Shown here one piece after another: positions 43,815 through 52,261 of a stretch of 64,000 bases of DNA (position 1 is the first letter of the stretch; every line of letters starts with the position of its first letter). The notes beneath the pieces were generated by a model that did not search any database, had not been told where the DNA came from, and saw only the letters and a program-made list of their open reading frames with translations. The position numbers and the translations under genes were made by a program. Source of the stretch: Parafrankia sp. EUN1f. Lineage in GTDB: Bacteria > Actinomycetota > Actinomycetes > Frankiales > Frankiaceae. Location of the stretch: positions 39,306 to 103,305 of the forward strand of contig NZ_ADGX01000006.1 of NCBI RefSeq assembly GCF_000177675.1, given 5' to 3'.

Positions 43815-44270
43815 ACCCGCCGAGGACCTCCTCACCGAGCTGGTTCAGGCGGAGGTCGACGGCACCCGCCTCAGCACCCAGGAAATCGCCTCCTTCTTCA
43901 TCCTCCTGGCGATCGCCGGCCAGGAGACCACCCGCAACGCGATCAGCCTCGGCCTCTGGGCCCTGCACAACAATCCGGCGGCACGCCAGGCCTGGGCCGC
44001 GGACTTCGACCGGCTGGCCCCCACCGCTGTCGAGGAGATCCTCCGCTACTGCACGCCGATCGCCACAATGCGTTGCACAGTGACGCACGACACCGCACTG
44101 AACGAGCATCACCTGACTGTCGGCGACAAGGTCCTGATCTTCTACGCCGCCGCCAACCGGGACGCTGCCTGGGCTCCCACCTGGCCCGCGCCGAGCTCAC
44201 CGCCATCTTTCGGGAGATCTTCCGTGCTGTGAAATCAGCTCGATCCGATGGTGCGACAGCCAGATTCAGC
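43811..44270 (+). pseudogene. Truncated and internally deleted cytochrome P450 copy (unit B)
   Basis: The frame from 43,811 reads DLLTELVQAEVDGTRLSTQEIASFFILLAIAGQETTRNA...EEILRYCTPIATMRCTVTHDTALNEHHLTVGDKVLIFYAAANRD, nearly identical to residues about 253-365 of the intact P450. It lacks the first 250 codons. After AANRD about 90 nt are deleted up to the CLGS part of the heme loop. The frame then shifts, and a second deletion removes the C-terminal codons. The iron-ligand Cys loop is destroyed, so it cannot be active. The first R of TMRR has become C. Confidence 0.85.
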
Positions 44271-44345
44271 CCACTCCACCAGGCGCCCGCCGCCACCAGG
44301 GAAACGAACATGCCGGCCCAGGAGAACCAGCCCGGAGGTCGTCCC
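44270..44345 (-). pseudogene. Remnant of the small membrane-protein gene (unit B)
   Basis: On the minus strand this reads RLSGRPPGWFSWAGMFVSLVAAGAWWSGL, comparable to YLSGRRLGWPFWACFWAWLAGLPAAVVF of the unit A protein. TCCCGACAGG and neighbouring bases are shared. The flanking parts of the gene are gone. Edges are approximate. Confidence 0.55.
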
Positions 44346-44508
44346 GACAGGCGGCGCGCCGGTGTGCGGAAACAGTGAAATGCCTCGGCCGACAGCAACC
44401 ACGATCTCCGGTATCACCGGAACGGCGTGGAATTTCGCCGCGCCGGGCGGCCGCGGCCCACGGTCGGGATAACGGGCGCCGCATCCTTCTCACTCGAAAG
44501 GTTGTCAG

Positions 44509-45567
44509 ATGGAGCAGGAACGAGACGGGCGCATCGGTCGGCGGACATTACTGCAATGGGGTGTGGCCGGCGTCGTCGTGGCCGGGCTGTCGGCTGGAAC
44601 GCAGAGCGTCGCGTTCGCCGCGCCGCCCAGCCCGGCGAGCGGGCCACTCTCCCTCGGCCCCACCCCGGGCGGACTTACCTCGATCCTGGTCCCGGGCGCC
44701 AGCCAGGCCGTGGAGGTCCCCTACGACCTCGGCGTGACGATTTCCGGCGGGGCGGCGGGGTTGGCAGGCGGGTCCGTCCTGACGTTCCAGTTCGACCCGC
44801 TTCTGTACGACCTCACTCCGCAGGTGACCGCGACCAGTGGCACGGGAACGCTGCCCGCCGCGGGCCAGCCGGCCACGACCGACACCAGGACCGGACTGAC
44901 CACGGCAACGGTGACGCTGAACGACGCGGTACCCCCGGGCGGCACCGCCACCGTGATCGTCGGCCACCTCAGGCCCCGCCGCTACCCCTACGACATCGTC
45001 CGCGGATTCAAGCAGTCAGAAGCCGCAGTCACCGACCACCGGACGAAGGAGCGTCGGTCGCGCGGGCTGAGCGGGCGGGCGGCCGCCCCCGTCAACGAGC
45101 AGCCGTGGGGGTTCGAGGCGGGGGTGTTGTGGCAGCCCATCGCCTGGGGTTCAGGTTTCCGGTCCTACTGCGCCCGGGAGGCGTCGGTTCATTCGACGGG
45201 GCCGGGACCGGTACCGGCCGGGTACCGGGTCCGGGTCATGGCCGACCCGGCGGTCGTCCGTTCGGTCCGGGTGCTGGGTGCGTTCGACGGCGCGGCGGTC
45301 GCCGGTTCGGCGGCCGACCTCGCCCTGCCCGGTGTCCGGGGTGTCGAGTGGACGGCCAAGTCGCCGCTCGCGGCCGGTCGGCGAGTGCGGCTCCAGCTGG
45401 CGGTGACCGTCGCCGCGCCCGGCGGCGACCTGAAGAGCATCAAGCATCCGATGGTCGAGCTGATCGGCCCCGAAGCTCATCGCGGCGCCCAGCGGACGAC
45501 CTACCTGGAGTCGGTGATCAGGGACGACAGCATCTACGACGCCGAGACCAAAGCCAGATTCGCCTGA
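44509..45567 (+). CDS. Tat-exported protein of unknown function (unit B)
   Basis: 352 residues, the same length as the unit A copy and identical at most positions by eye, including the twin-arginine signal IGRRTLLQWGVAGVVVAGLSAGTQSVAFA and the blocks VPYDLGVTISGGAAGL, HLRPRRYPYDIVRGF and DHRTKERRSRGLSGR. Differences cluster in surface-like loops (RAAAPVN for RPKTPAN; PGPVPAGYRVRVMADP for RIVADP). Intact length in both copies suggests both are still under selection. It is 22 nt upstream of the second DUF1906 gene, the same spacing as in unit A. Confidence 0.82.
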   Translation: MEQERDGRIGRRTLLQWGVAGVVVAGLSAGTQSVAFAAPPSPASGPLSLGPTPGGLTSILVPGASQAVEVPYDLGVTISGGAAGLAGGSVLTFQFDPLLYDLTPQVTATSGTGTLPAAGQPATTDTRTGLTTATVTLNDAVPPGGTATVIVGHLRPRRYPYDIVRGFKQSEAAVTDHRTKERRSRGLSGRAAAPVNEQPWGFEAGVLWQPIAWGSGFRSYCAREASVHSTGPGPVPAGYRVRVMADPAVVRSVRVLGAFDGAAVAGSAADLALPGVRGVEWTAKSPLAAGRRVRLQLAVTVAAPGGDLKSIKHPMVELIGPEAHRGAQRTTYLESVIRDDSIYDAETKARFA

Positions 45568-45589
45568 GCGCGGTGGAGAGGAACGGGCA

Positions 45590-47953
45590 ATGGATCTTTG
45601 GGTGAAAAATGCTCAGATATGGGTCAATAATACCTATCAAAATGTCAGCGGATATGTCCCGTGCGCGGAGGACGGGATCACCGGTTGGCAGACGATGTAC
45701 TCACTGACGCGGGGCCTCCAGCACGAGCTCGGCATCACCGCGCTGTCGGACAATTTCGGCAGCACGACGATGAGCTTGATGACCACCTTCGGTCCCATCT
45801 CGAAAAACACGACGAACGAAAACATGAGGGAGCTCGTCGAGGCTGCTCTCTACTGCAAGGGATATTCGGGTGGTGTAATCGATGGCACCTTCGGCTCCTC
45901 GACCCAGAGCGGGCTGATCGCCTGGAAGACCGATATGGGTTTCGCGGCCAGCGGCAATGACAACGCGGTCTCGGCCAAGGAAATGAAGACGCTGTTAACG
46001 ATGGACGCCTACTCGCTGCTGCAGGGCGGGGACCCCATGGTGCGGTCCATCCAGCAGTGGATGAACGCGACCTACATCGGCCGGCAGGCGTACCAGATCG
46101 TGCCCTGCGACGGGTACTACTCTCGCAACGTGCAGTTCGGGCTCGTGCTCGCGATCCAGTATTCGATCGGCATGGCCGACGGAGTCGCGAACGGCAACTT
46201 CGGCCCGGGGACCCGGGACGGCCTGCTCAACCAGGGCACCGTGACCGTGGGCTCCACCGACTCCGGCAGCCAACGCTTCGTGAAACTGTTCAAGGCGGCG
46301 CTCATCTTCAACGGCCAGTCCGGAGTCGACTGGGGCAGCACGACCTTCACCTCGGCCACCTCCACAGTGGCGACGCGGTTCCAGGCCTTCTGCAAGCTGC
46401 CGACCACGGGTATCGGCGACTACCAGACATGGTGCAGTCTGGTCGTCTCGACCGGCGACACGAACCGGGTCGGCAAGGCCTGCGACTGCGCGACGCCACT
46501 GAACACAGCCCGGGCCCAGGCCATCAAGGCCGCCGGGTACGAGACCGTGGGTCGCTACATCAGCCACGGCATCATCAACGGCGTCGACAAGATCCTTACC
46601 GCTGCCGAGATCGGGGTCATCTTCGCTAACGGTCTGAGCTTCTTTCCGATCTACCAGCAAGGCAACAACGCGGTCACGAGTTTCACTCAGGAAGAGGGCG
46701 AGGCTCAGGCTCAGGCCGCCCTGGCCGCAGCGCGTAGTCTCTCGCTCCCGTTCGGAACGATCATCTATTTTGCGGTCGACTACGACGCGACGACCGAGGA
46801 GGCAAACAGTTTCGTCACGAATTTCTTCTCAGGCGTTAGATTAGTCTTCGACGCGGACGACAACTACTACTTCATCGGGGTCTACGGCAGCCGCAACGTC
46901 TGCTCGATCATCTCCCGCCAAGGCTACGCCGTGAGCAGCTTCGTCAGTGGCATGTCGACCGGCTTCAGTGGCAACCTGGGCTTCTCGCTGCCCAGCAACT
47001 GGGCATTCGACCAGATCAGCGGCCGGACGCTGGCGTCCGGGGCGGCCGGCCAGATCGCGATCGACAACGACATCAAGTCCGGTCGCGACCCGGGCGTCTC
47101 CTCGCTCACCGTCGGCGTCGACCACAACGCGAACTTCATCAGCTGGGTCCAGTGGATCGAGGCCCGGGCGCAGGAATGGGCGAGCACGCATTCAGGGAAC
47201 AGTGTCCAGGAACTCACCGCCCAGTTTATACGGGACTTTCCCGCCGCCGGGCGGTACGACAGTTCAGATTTCGACGAGGTGAGCGGTCCTATCGACCACG
47301 GCTTCAGGGACTACTGCGTGGCGGCTGGGGCGTCTCAGCCAGACGTCCTGCGCTGTCCCAAGACCAGCCTTTTTCTGGACCATCAGCACTTCGGTGCGTC
47401 GCTCGGGTCGGTGTTCAAGTACGCCGTGAATTCGGACAGGACCGTGATCACCCTGGGGGATTTCGGTAGTTGGGCCGGCGATCTGATCACTGCGTCCGCC
47501 GACTTCTACATGTCCGGGCTGGACTACTCCGCGGCCTACGATTTCGCCTACACGCGCATCGGGGCCCCACATTGGGAAGACTTCAGCTTCACGGGTGGGG
47601 ACGTGCTGGCCGACGTCGACGCGATGGTGGTCGGCCTGGCAATCAGAGCGGACCCGGCGCGTTCCATTTCGGGGCTCCTGGCTGCGCACTACGCGAATGC
47701 CGTCACGGCCGCTGACAAGTACCTGGAGTTCATCAACGCGAGATTCGGGAGCGAGCAGACCTTCGCCGACGCGATCGTGAAGGTGTTCACACAGGGCGCC
47801 ATGGAAGGCAACGACTACGCACTCTTCCGTGAAGCTCTGTGGGACTTCAACACACATAGACTCCTCGCCGTGGAGTACGTCCAGAATATGGATCTCTTCG
47901 AGGACACGATGCAGGCCTTCTTCGACAAGTACAACGACCACTTCGTCAACTGA
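45590..47953 (+). CDS. DUF1906 (Rv2525c-like) multidomain protein (unit B)
   Basis: 787 residues with the same three-part layout as the unit A copy. The two N-terminal modules are VKNAQIWVNNTYQNVSGYVPCAEDGITGW and VRSIQQWMNATYIGRQAYQIVPCDGYYSRN. The DUF1906 barrel has ACDCATPLNTARAQAI, YETVGRYISHG, LSFFPIYQQGNN, GTIIYFAVDYDATTEEA and YFIGVYGSRNVCSII. The unknown C-terminal domain has LDHQHFGASLGSVF, LGDFGSWAGDLITA and VLADVDAMVVGLAI. The barrel's key residues are kept. The C-terminal third has diverged most, with short indels and a DFNTHRLLAVEYVQ segment not in the other copy. No signal peptide is seen. Confidence 0.82.
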   Translation: MDLWVKNAQIWVNNTYQNVSGYVPCAEDGITGWQTMYSLTRGLQHELGITALSDNFGSTTMSLMTTFGPISKNTTNENMRELVEAALYCKGYSGGVIDGTFGSSTQSGLIAWKTDMGFAASGNDNAVSAKEMKTLLTMDAYSLLQGGDPMVRSIQQWMNATYIGRQAYQIVPCDGYYSRNVQFGLVLAIQYSIGMADGVANGNFGPGTRDGLLNQGTVTVGSTDSGSQRFVKLFKAALIFNGQSGVDWGSTTFTSATSTVATRFQAFCKLPTTGIGDYQTWCSLVVSTGDTNRVGKACDCATPLNTARAQAIKAAGYETVGRYISHGIINGVDKILTAAEIGVIFANGLSFFPIYQQGNNAVTSFTQEEGEAQAQAALAAARSLSLPFGTIIYFAVDYDATTEEANSFVTNFFSGVRLVFDADDNYYFIGVYGSRNVCSIISRQGYAVSSFVSGMSTGFSGNLGFSLPSNWAFDQISGRTLASGAAGQIAIDNDIKSGRDPGVSSLTVGVDHNANFISWVQWIEARAQEWASTHSGNSVQELTAQFIRDFPAAGRYDSSDFDEVSGPIDHGFRDYCVAAGASQPDVLRCPKTSLFLDHQHFGASLGSVFKYAVNSDRTVITLGDFGSWAGDLITASADFYMSGLDYSAAYDFAYTRIGAPHWEDFSFTGGDVLADVDAMVVGLAIRADPARSISGLLAAHYANAVTAADKYLEFINARFGSEQTFADAIVKVFTQGAMEGNDYALFREALWDFNTHRLLAVEYVQNMDLFEDTMQAFFDKYNDHFVN

Positions 47954-48021
47954 CCGGGTGGCCAAGAGTGCCAGCTGGCGTGCCCGCACACTTCCTGTAA
48001 CTGTCCATTTGTGGAGCGAGG

Positions 48022-48138
48022 ATGCTCGCTGAAATCCAGCTCATTGCTGTCGAAGACAGGTTGAGCGACCACGGCTGTTACAGCGGCTGTTATTGGGGCG
48101 AGTGCGTGCTGCGTCAGCGGGCAGCGGTCCGGCCGTGA
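48022..48138 (+). pseudogene. ACP-GNAT remnant: first and last codons fused by internal deletion (unit B)
   Basis: ATGCTCGCTGAAATCCAG at the start equals the first six codons of the unit A gene. After about 12 codons the sequence jumps to RLSDHGCYSGCYWGECVL, the counterpart of RLSDHSYYDGRYWDEYLL near the end of the unit A GNAT domain. About 700 nt are therefore deleted. Confidence 0.85.
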
Positions 48139-48148
48139 CGGTCCGGCC

Positions 48149-48226
48149 GTGACGCGATTGTCACTACCCGCGGCTCCGTGGTCACAGGGCGGTAACCGAG
48201 CCCGAATGGATTACCTGTTGATGTCC
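48149..48226 (+). pseudogene. 3' end remnant of the second small secreted gene (unit B)
   Basis: The stretch CGATTGTCACTACC...CCCGAATGGATTACCTGTTGA matches 43,499-43,566 closely (product end TEPEWITC). One base is missing in the CACAGGG-CGGTAACC part. The similarity continues into the spacer (CGTCTCCAGGATCTCGGCGG). The rest of the gene is absent. Confidence 0.75.
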
Positions 48227-48422
48227 CGATTCGCTGCCGCGCCGACAGGAGGCGGCGGCCGTCTCCAGGATCTCGGCGGCGCTCCTGGCCAACCCAGGTC
48301 GCCCAGGTTTCTGTAGGGAAGAGAGGGGAGTGTCGTATGTGCGTTTAATGCCACGTCATAGGTTGCCCCGGCGACCTGATCCTCATGGGTTGCTTGCCTG
48401 GTGGCGGGCTGCCTGTATTAAT

Positions 48423-48899
48423 ATGAAAGGATTGGCCAAGGAAATGCGGGTGAATTTCTTCAACACGGGTGCGGCCGCCGCGACGGCGGTCAGTATGGGG
48501 GCCGTGGCTGCTGTGCAGGTCGCAACCGCTGCTCCGGCCGCTGCGGCGTGCAGCACTGACGATGCAGCAGTAATCGGGACGACATCCTCCTGGTTTCAGA
48601 ATCCCTCGATACCCGGCGATCTCGGCACGTTGACCGTCAAGTACAGTGCGAGTTGTAACACGGAATGGGCCTATCTCGAATTGAACGGTCCTCTTCCGTC
48701 CGGGGCAAGTGCGCACGCGGTATACGGAAGGGAGAATACTCCTAGTAGCACTTGCTATGTCGGAGTTGGCGAAACGGGCTGCAGTACCCCGCCGCGATAC
48801 ATAAACTGCTATGGCTACGTAGGTGGGGCGCAGGCTTTCAAAGTGACTACCAGCCCGGCATATTGGCATACTGAAGCCGTCTGGGGTGTGTACTGCTGA
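48423..48899 (+). CDS. Small secreted cysteine-containing protein (unit B)
   Basis: 158 residues from ATG 48423; an inner ATG (MRVNFFNTG) matches the alternative start of the unit A copy. The signal peptide is almost identical to unit A (NFFNTGAAAATAVSMGAVAAVQVATAAPAAAA). The mature part keeps AVIGTTSSWFQN, GDLGTLTVKYSASCNTEWAYLELNG and the final YC, but the middle has changed strongly (AHAVYGRENTPSSTCYVGVGETGCSTPPRYINCYGYVGGAQAF). Conserved signal and framework with a variable middle is what one expects of a secreted binder or antigen-like protein; function is unknown. No hairpin follows it. Confidence 0.72.
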   Translation: MKGLAKEMRVNFFNTGAAAATAVSMGAVAAVQVATAAPAAAACSTDDAAVIGTTSSWFQNPSIPGDLGTLTVKYSASCNTEWAYLELNGPLPSGASAHAVYGRENTPSSTCYVGVGETGCSTPPRYINCYGYVGGAQAFKVTTSPAYWHTEAVWGVYC

Positions 48900-48949
48900 G
48901 GAGGTAGTGCCAGCGAGTCATAGGTGGGCAGGGGTCCGCAGGGCCCGTT

Positions 48950-49562
48950 TCGCAGAGATCGGTCAACCACGGCGTGCTCATTACCCTGGTCGACACCCTG
49001 GTCGACGCTCGTCCGCAGATCGTCGTCGCCTGCTCCTCGACCGGTACGGGTCCCGTGGGCAGCTCATCGACACGGTCACGCCCTGGACAGGGCGCAACCG
49101 GGACAACGACCCGGACGTGAAGGCCGCGTCGGTCTGGACCCGTGACCAGCGCCCCAGGTCGTGGTGGGCGGTCTGGGCCTACGCCGCCAAGCGCGCCGCC
49201 CGGGACAGGCCGACGCTGACCGCGCAGGAGAACCGGGCGATCTTCTCGCCGTCGACGACGGCGAGAAGATCGCCCGACCGCGCCCGCCGGCTTGTCGGGC
49301 TGTCGGATAGGCCGCCAGCGCGGTGCCCTGGCCGGGTCGTTCTCCGTCGGCCCCCGCCGAACCCGCCGGGGGCATCCAGCTCTCGCACGCCGCGAACGTC
49401 CTCGACGACCCCGCCGACCTGGCCGGACGGATCGGAGCGGCGGTCTTGGCCTCGCCGCTGCCCCACCGGGGGCTGTGGGTCAGCCCCCGGGTCGTCAAAC
49501 GCACGATCTCCAAGTACGCCACCAACACCAGCAAGGGCCGAATCCGCGGCCGCAGGCGCTAG
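48950..49562 (+). pseudogene. Decayed transposase-like fragment
   Basis: Sequence between the last small secreted gene and the PBP gene looks coding but is broken across frames. Pieces include LVDTLVDARPQIVVAC, SVWTRDQRPRSWWAVWAYAAKRAARDRPTLTAQENRA and, at the end, RGLWVSPRVVKRTISKYATNTSKGRIRGRRR. The last piece resembles the PRVVKR ending of some IS4-type transposases. No terminal inverted repeats were identified. The identification is tentative. Confidence 0.4.
49234..49276. repeat. 43-bp perfect palindrome with 1-nt centre
   Basis: Two 21-nt arms (beginning CGGGCGATCTTC and ending GAAGATCGCCCG) flank a single A at 49255. It lies inside the decayed transposase-like stretch. It could form a very stable hairpin or cruciform. 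Confidence 0.9.
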
Positions 49563-49639
49563 ACGGGTCTGCCGAGCTCTCGGAGCGGGCAGTCGCGGTT
49601 TGGGTTCTCCCAGGAGCCCAGGAGCGTTTCGGCGGGCGT

Positions 49640-52261
49640 CTATCGGCGCGATCCGCTGCCGCCACCGGCACCGGATTGCTGGCCTCCGCCGGTCTGTTGG
49701 CTGCCGCTCCCGGTCCGCTGGCCTGTCTGGCCAGAGGTGGCGGCTCTCGGGGTCTGGGTGCTGGTCAGGCCGGGGATCTGGATGCCCTGCAGGAGGTCAT
49801 CGACGCTCGGCAGGGTGGGTGTCGGCGGGGCGGGCACGGTGTTCATCAGGCGGCCGCCCTTCGTGCCCTTGGCGGTTGTCGGGTCCGCCGCAGGCAGCGC
49901 CACGACCGGCTGATCCTTCAGCGCAGCCTTCATTGTGCGGCCCCAGATGAGCGCCGGTAGGTCACCGCCGTAGACGTGCGTCCAGTGCTGCCCGTCGGCA
50001 TTGATGTTGCTCAACGGGTTGCCTTCAGGCCCGTTGGGATCGCCGACCGCCACCGCTGCCGCGATCTGTGGGGTGTAGCCGACGAACCAGGCACTGGAGA
50101 AGGCGTCGTTGGTGCCGGTCTTGCCGGCGGCGGGGTGGTCGAAGCGGGCCTTGGTGCCCGTTCCGTTGGTGAGGACACCGGCCAGGATGCTGGTCACCGT
50201 GTCCGCGACACCCTCGTCCAGAGCCCGCTCGCATTTCGGGGTGTTGCCGACGTCGATCTGCTGGCCGGCGGAGTCGACCACCGAGGTGGCGAACTGCGCA
50301 TCGCAGCGGATCCCGCCCGCTGCCAGCGTCGAGTAGGCCATGGCCATGTCCAGGGGGGTGACCTTTTTGTTGCCGATGGTCAAGCCCCCGTCGGTGGGGT
50401 CGACGCTCCCGGGACGGTCGGGGTCGGCGCTCCCGAGGTGATTGGGATCGACACCGAGCCGAGTGGCCATCTCAGCCACGGCCGGCACCCCGATTTCCTC
50501 TTCGAGCTGGATGAAGTAGGTGTTGACCGAGTGCCAGGTCGCGTCGTCCATGCGATATACGCCGGCCTCGGCGGGGTCGGAGTTCTGGTAACCCTTGCGA
50601 CAGTCGCCCGTCCTTCGCTCGAGCGGGAAGGCGTCGGACTCGTAACAGGCCGGTGAGTAGTAGGCCGTGTTGACGCCATACCCCTGCTCCAGGGCTGCGG
50701 CGAGGGTGAACGTCTTGAAGGTCGATCCGGGCTGGAATACAGGCCCGACCGTGTCTGAGCCGGCCGGCAGCGGAAGCACCGTCTGGTTGGCGGCCACGTC
50801 GTGCCCGTAGGTGCGGTTGACCGCCATGGCGAGGATCGCACCGGTGCCGGGCTGGATGGCGACCTCCGTGGCGGACACCCGGTTGTCCCGGGGAATGGTC
50901 GCGTCGACCACGGTCTGAGCCGCCTGCTGCACCTGCATGTTGAGGGTGGTCTTGATGATCAGGCCACCCTCGTAGATGCGGCGGTTCCGTTCTTCCTTGG
51001 TGTCGCCGAGTGCCTTGTTGTTCTGCAGCTGGGTGCGGACGTAGTCGCAGAAGAACGGCGCCTCGGACTTCTCGCAGGAGTCCTGCGTGGTGGGTCGCTC
51101 CTTGATGACGTCGATCGGCATCTGCTTCGCCGCGTCCGCCTGGGTCGGGCTGATGTAGTGCTCGTCCGCCATCCGGGTCAGCACGGTGTTGCGCCGTTCG
51201 AGGGCCGCGTCCGGGTGGTTCACCGGGTCGTAGGCGGAGGGGCTCTGCACCAGGCCGGCGAGCAGGGCCGCCTGGTCCAGGGTGACGTCCTTGATCGAGA
51301 CGCCGAAGTAGTGCTCGGCGGCGGTGCCCACCCCGTACGCGCCGTCACCGAAGTAGGCGATGTTCAGATACCGCTCGAGGATCTCGTCCTTGGTGAACCG
51401 CTTCTCGATCTCGACGGCGTAACGCAGCTCGCGCAGTTTGCGGTCCAGCGAATCGCCGGCGACGGCCTCCCGAGCCTCGTCGGTCGTCGCGTCCTGGAGC
51501 AGGACGTTCTTCACGTACTGCTGGGTCAGGGTCGAGCCACCCTGGGTGGTGGTACCGGCCTCGCTGTTGCGCGCGGCGGCCCGCAGGACGCCCTGTGGGT
51601 CCACCCCGTGGTGCTGGTAGAAGCGGGCGTCCTCGATCGAGACGATCGCCTCACGCATGATCTTCGGGATGTCGGCGCCGGGTGCGACCTCCCGGTTCTC
51701 GGCGCCCCTGAGAGTCGCGATGACGGTCCCGTCCGAGGCCAAGATCTTGGAGGCCTGCGGGAGCGGGGGAGTCACGAGGTCCGACGGCAGTGCCAGGAAG
51801 TGGTCGGCCGAGGCCTTCGCGAACAGCCCGACCGCGCTCAACAGGGGCAGAACGAGCAGGCCGACGGTGACGCCCATCGCGGTCACGACGAGGCCGATGC
51901 GGGTGAGCTGGCGGCGGCGGTTGACGGGACGGACCAGGCCGACGGTCGGTGGGCCGAACGGAAGATCGTCGGGGGCGCGACCGATCTCGTCGGGGGCCCC
52001 GCCGTCGCCGGAGCCGCTGCGACCGGAGCCGTTGCGACCGGAGCCGCTGCCACCGGAGCTGTTGTGACCGGAGCCGTTGCCGCCGCGCGCCGAACCGGAC
52101 GAAACCCGGCGGCGGGCGGGAAGCGTCGCCAACCGGCCGGCCTGACCCCGCAACCGCCCGGCGGGTGTGCCGCCGTGCCCTCTCGAGTCGCCCTCAGACG
52201 CGGCGTCACCGCGAACCGGGGATGCCGACTCCCGTCCCTGCGCCGTCGTTGTCACCCCCAA
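49640..52261 (-). CDS. Class A penicillin-binding protein (GT51 transglycosylase plus transpeptidase)
   Basis: 873 residues. It polymerises glycan strands and cross-links peptides on the outer face of the membrane. A Ser/Gly/Asn-rich cytoplasmic tail (1-105) precedes one membrane helix (about 122-145). The GT51 domain has IVSIEDARFYQHHGVDPQGVLRA with the catalytic Glu, GGSTLTQQYVKN and EILERYLNIAYFG. The transpeptidase has PGSTFKTF (Ser513), SVN (Ser578) and GKTGT (Lys714). The end is Pro/Thr then Gly/Gln/Ser-rich (QTGGGQQSGAGGGSGSRR). The start GTG 52261 is the longest; later starts would only shorten the tail. Its 3' end is the right boundary of the tandem duplication. Mycobacterial PonA1 has a similar layout. 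Confidence 0.93.
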   Translation of the reverse strand: MGVTTTAQGRESASPVRGDAASEGDSRGHGGTPAGRLRGQAGRLATLPARRRVSSGSARGGNGSGHNSSGGSGSGRNGSGRSGSGDGGAPDEIGRAPDDLPFGPPTVGLVRPVNRRRQLTRIGLVVTAMGVTVGLLVLPLLSAVGLFAKASADHFLALPSDLVTPPLPQASKILASDGTVIATLRGAENREVAPGADIPKIMREAIVSIEDARFYQHHGVDPQGVLRAAARNSEAGTTTQGGSTLTQQYVKNVLLQDATTDEAREAVAGDSLDRKLRELRYAVEIEKRFTKDEILERYLNIAYFGDGAYGVGTAAEHYFGVSIKDVTLDQAALLAGLVQSPSAYDPVNHPDAALERRNTVLTRMADEHYISPTQADAAKQMPIDVIKERPTTQDSCEKSEAPFFCDYVRTQLQNNKALGDTKEERNRRIYEGGLIIKTTLNMQVQQAAQTVVDATIPRDNRVSATEVAIQPGTGAILAMAVNRTYGHDVAANQTVLPLPAGSDTVGPVFQPGSTFKTFTLAAALEQGYGVNTAYYSPACYESDAFPLERRTGDCRKGYQNSDPAEAGVYRMDDATWHSVNTYFIQLEEEIGVPAVAEMATRLGVDPNHLGSADPDRPGSVDPTDGGLTIGNKKVTPLDMAMAYSTLAAGGIRCDAQFATSVVDSAGQQIDVGNTPKCERALDEGVADTVTSILAGVLTNGTGTKARFDHPAAGKTGTNDAFSSAWFVGYTPQIAAAVAVGDPNGPEGNPLSNINADGQHWTHVYGGDLPALIWGRTMKAALKDQPVVALPAADPTTAKGTKGGRLMNTVPAPPTPTLPSVDDLLQGIQIPGLTSTQTPRAATSGQTGQRTGSGSQQTGGGQQSGAGGGSGSRR

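Larger units (their letters stand above)
35901..49897. repeat. Large direct tandem duplication (unit A about 35.90-43.81 kb, unit B about 43.81-49.90 kb)
   Basis: Both units carry, in the same order and orientation: P450 3' part, minus-strand membrane-protein gene, Tat-exported protein, DUF1906 protein, ACP-GNAT gene, small secreted genes and the 3' end of the PBP gene. Unit A has an intact P450 and a PBP remnant; unit B has a P450 fragment and the intact PBP. The units differ by many substitutions and several deletions, so the event is not recent. Confidence 0.85.
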
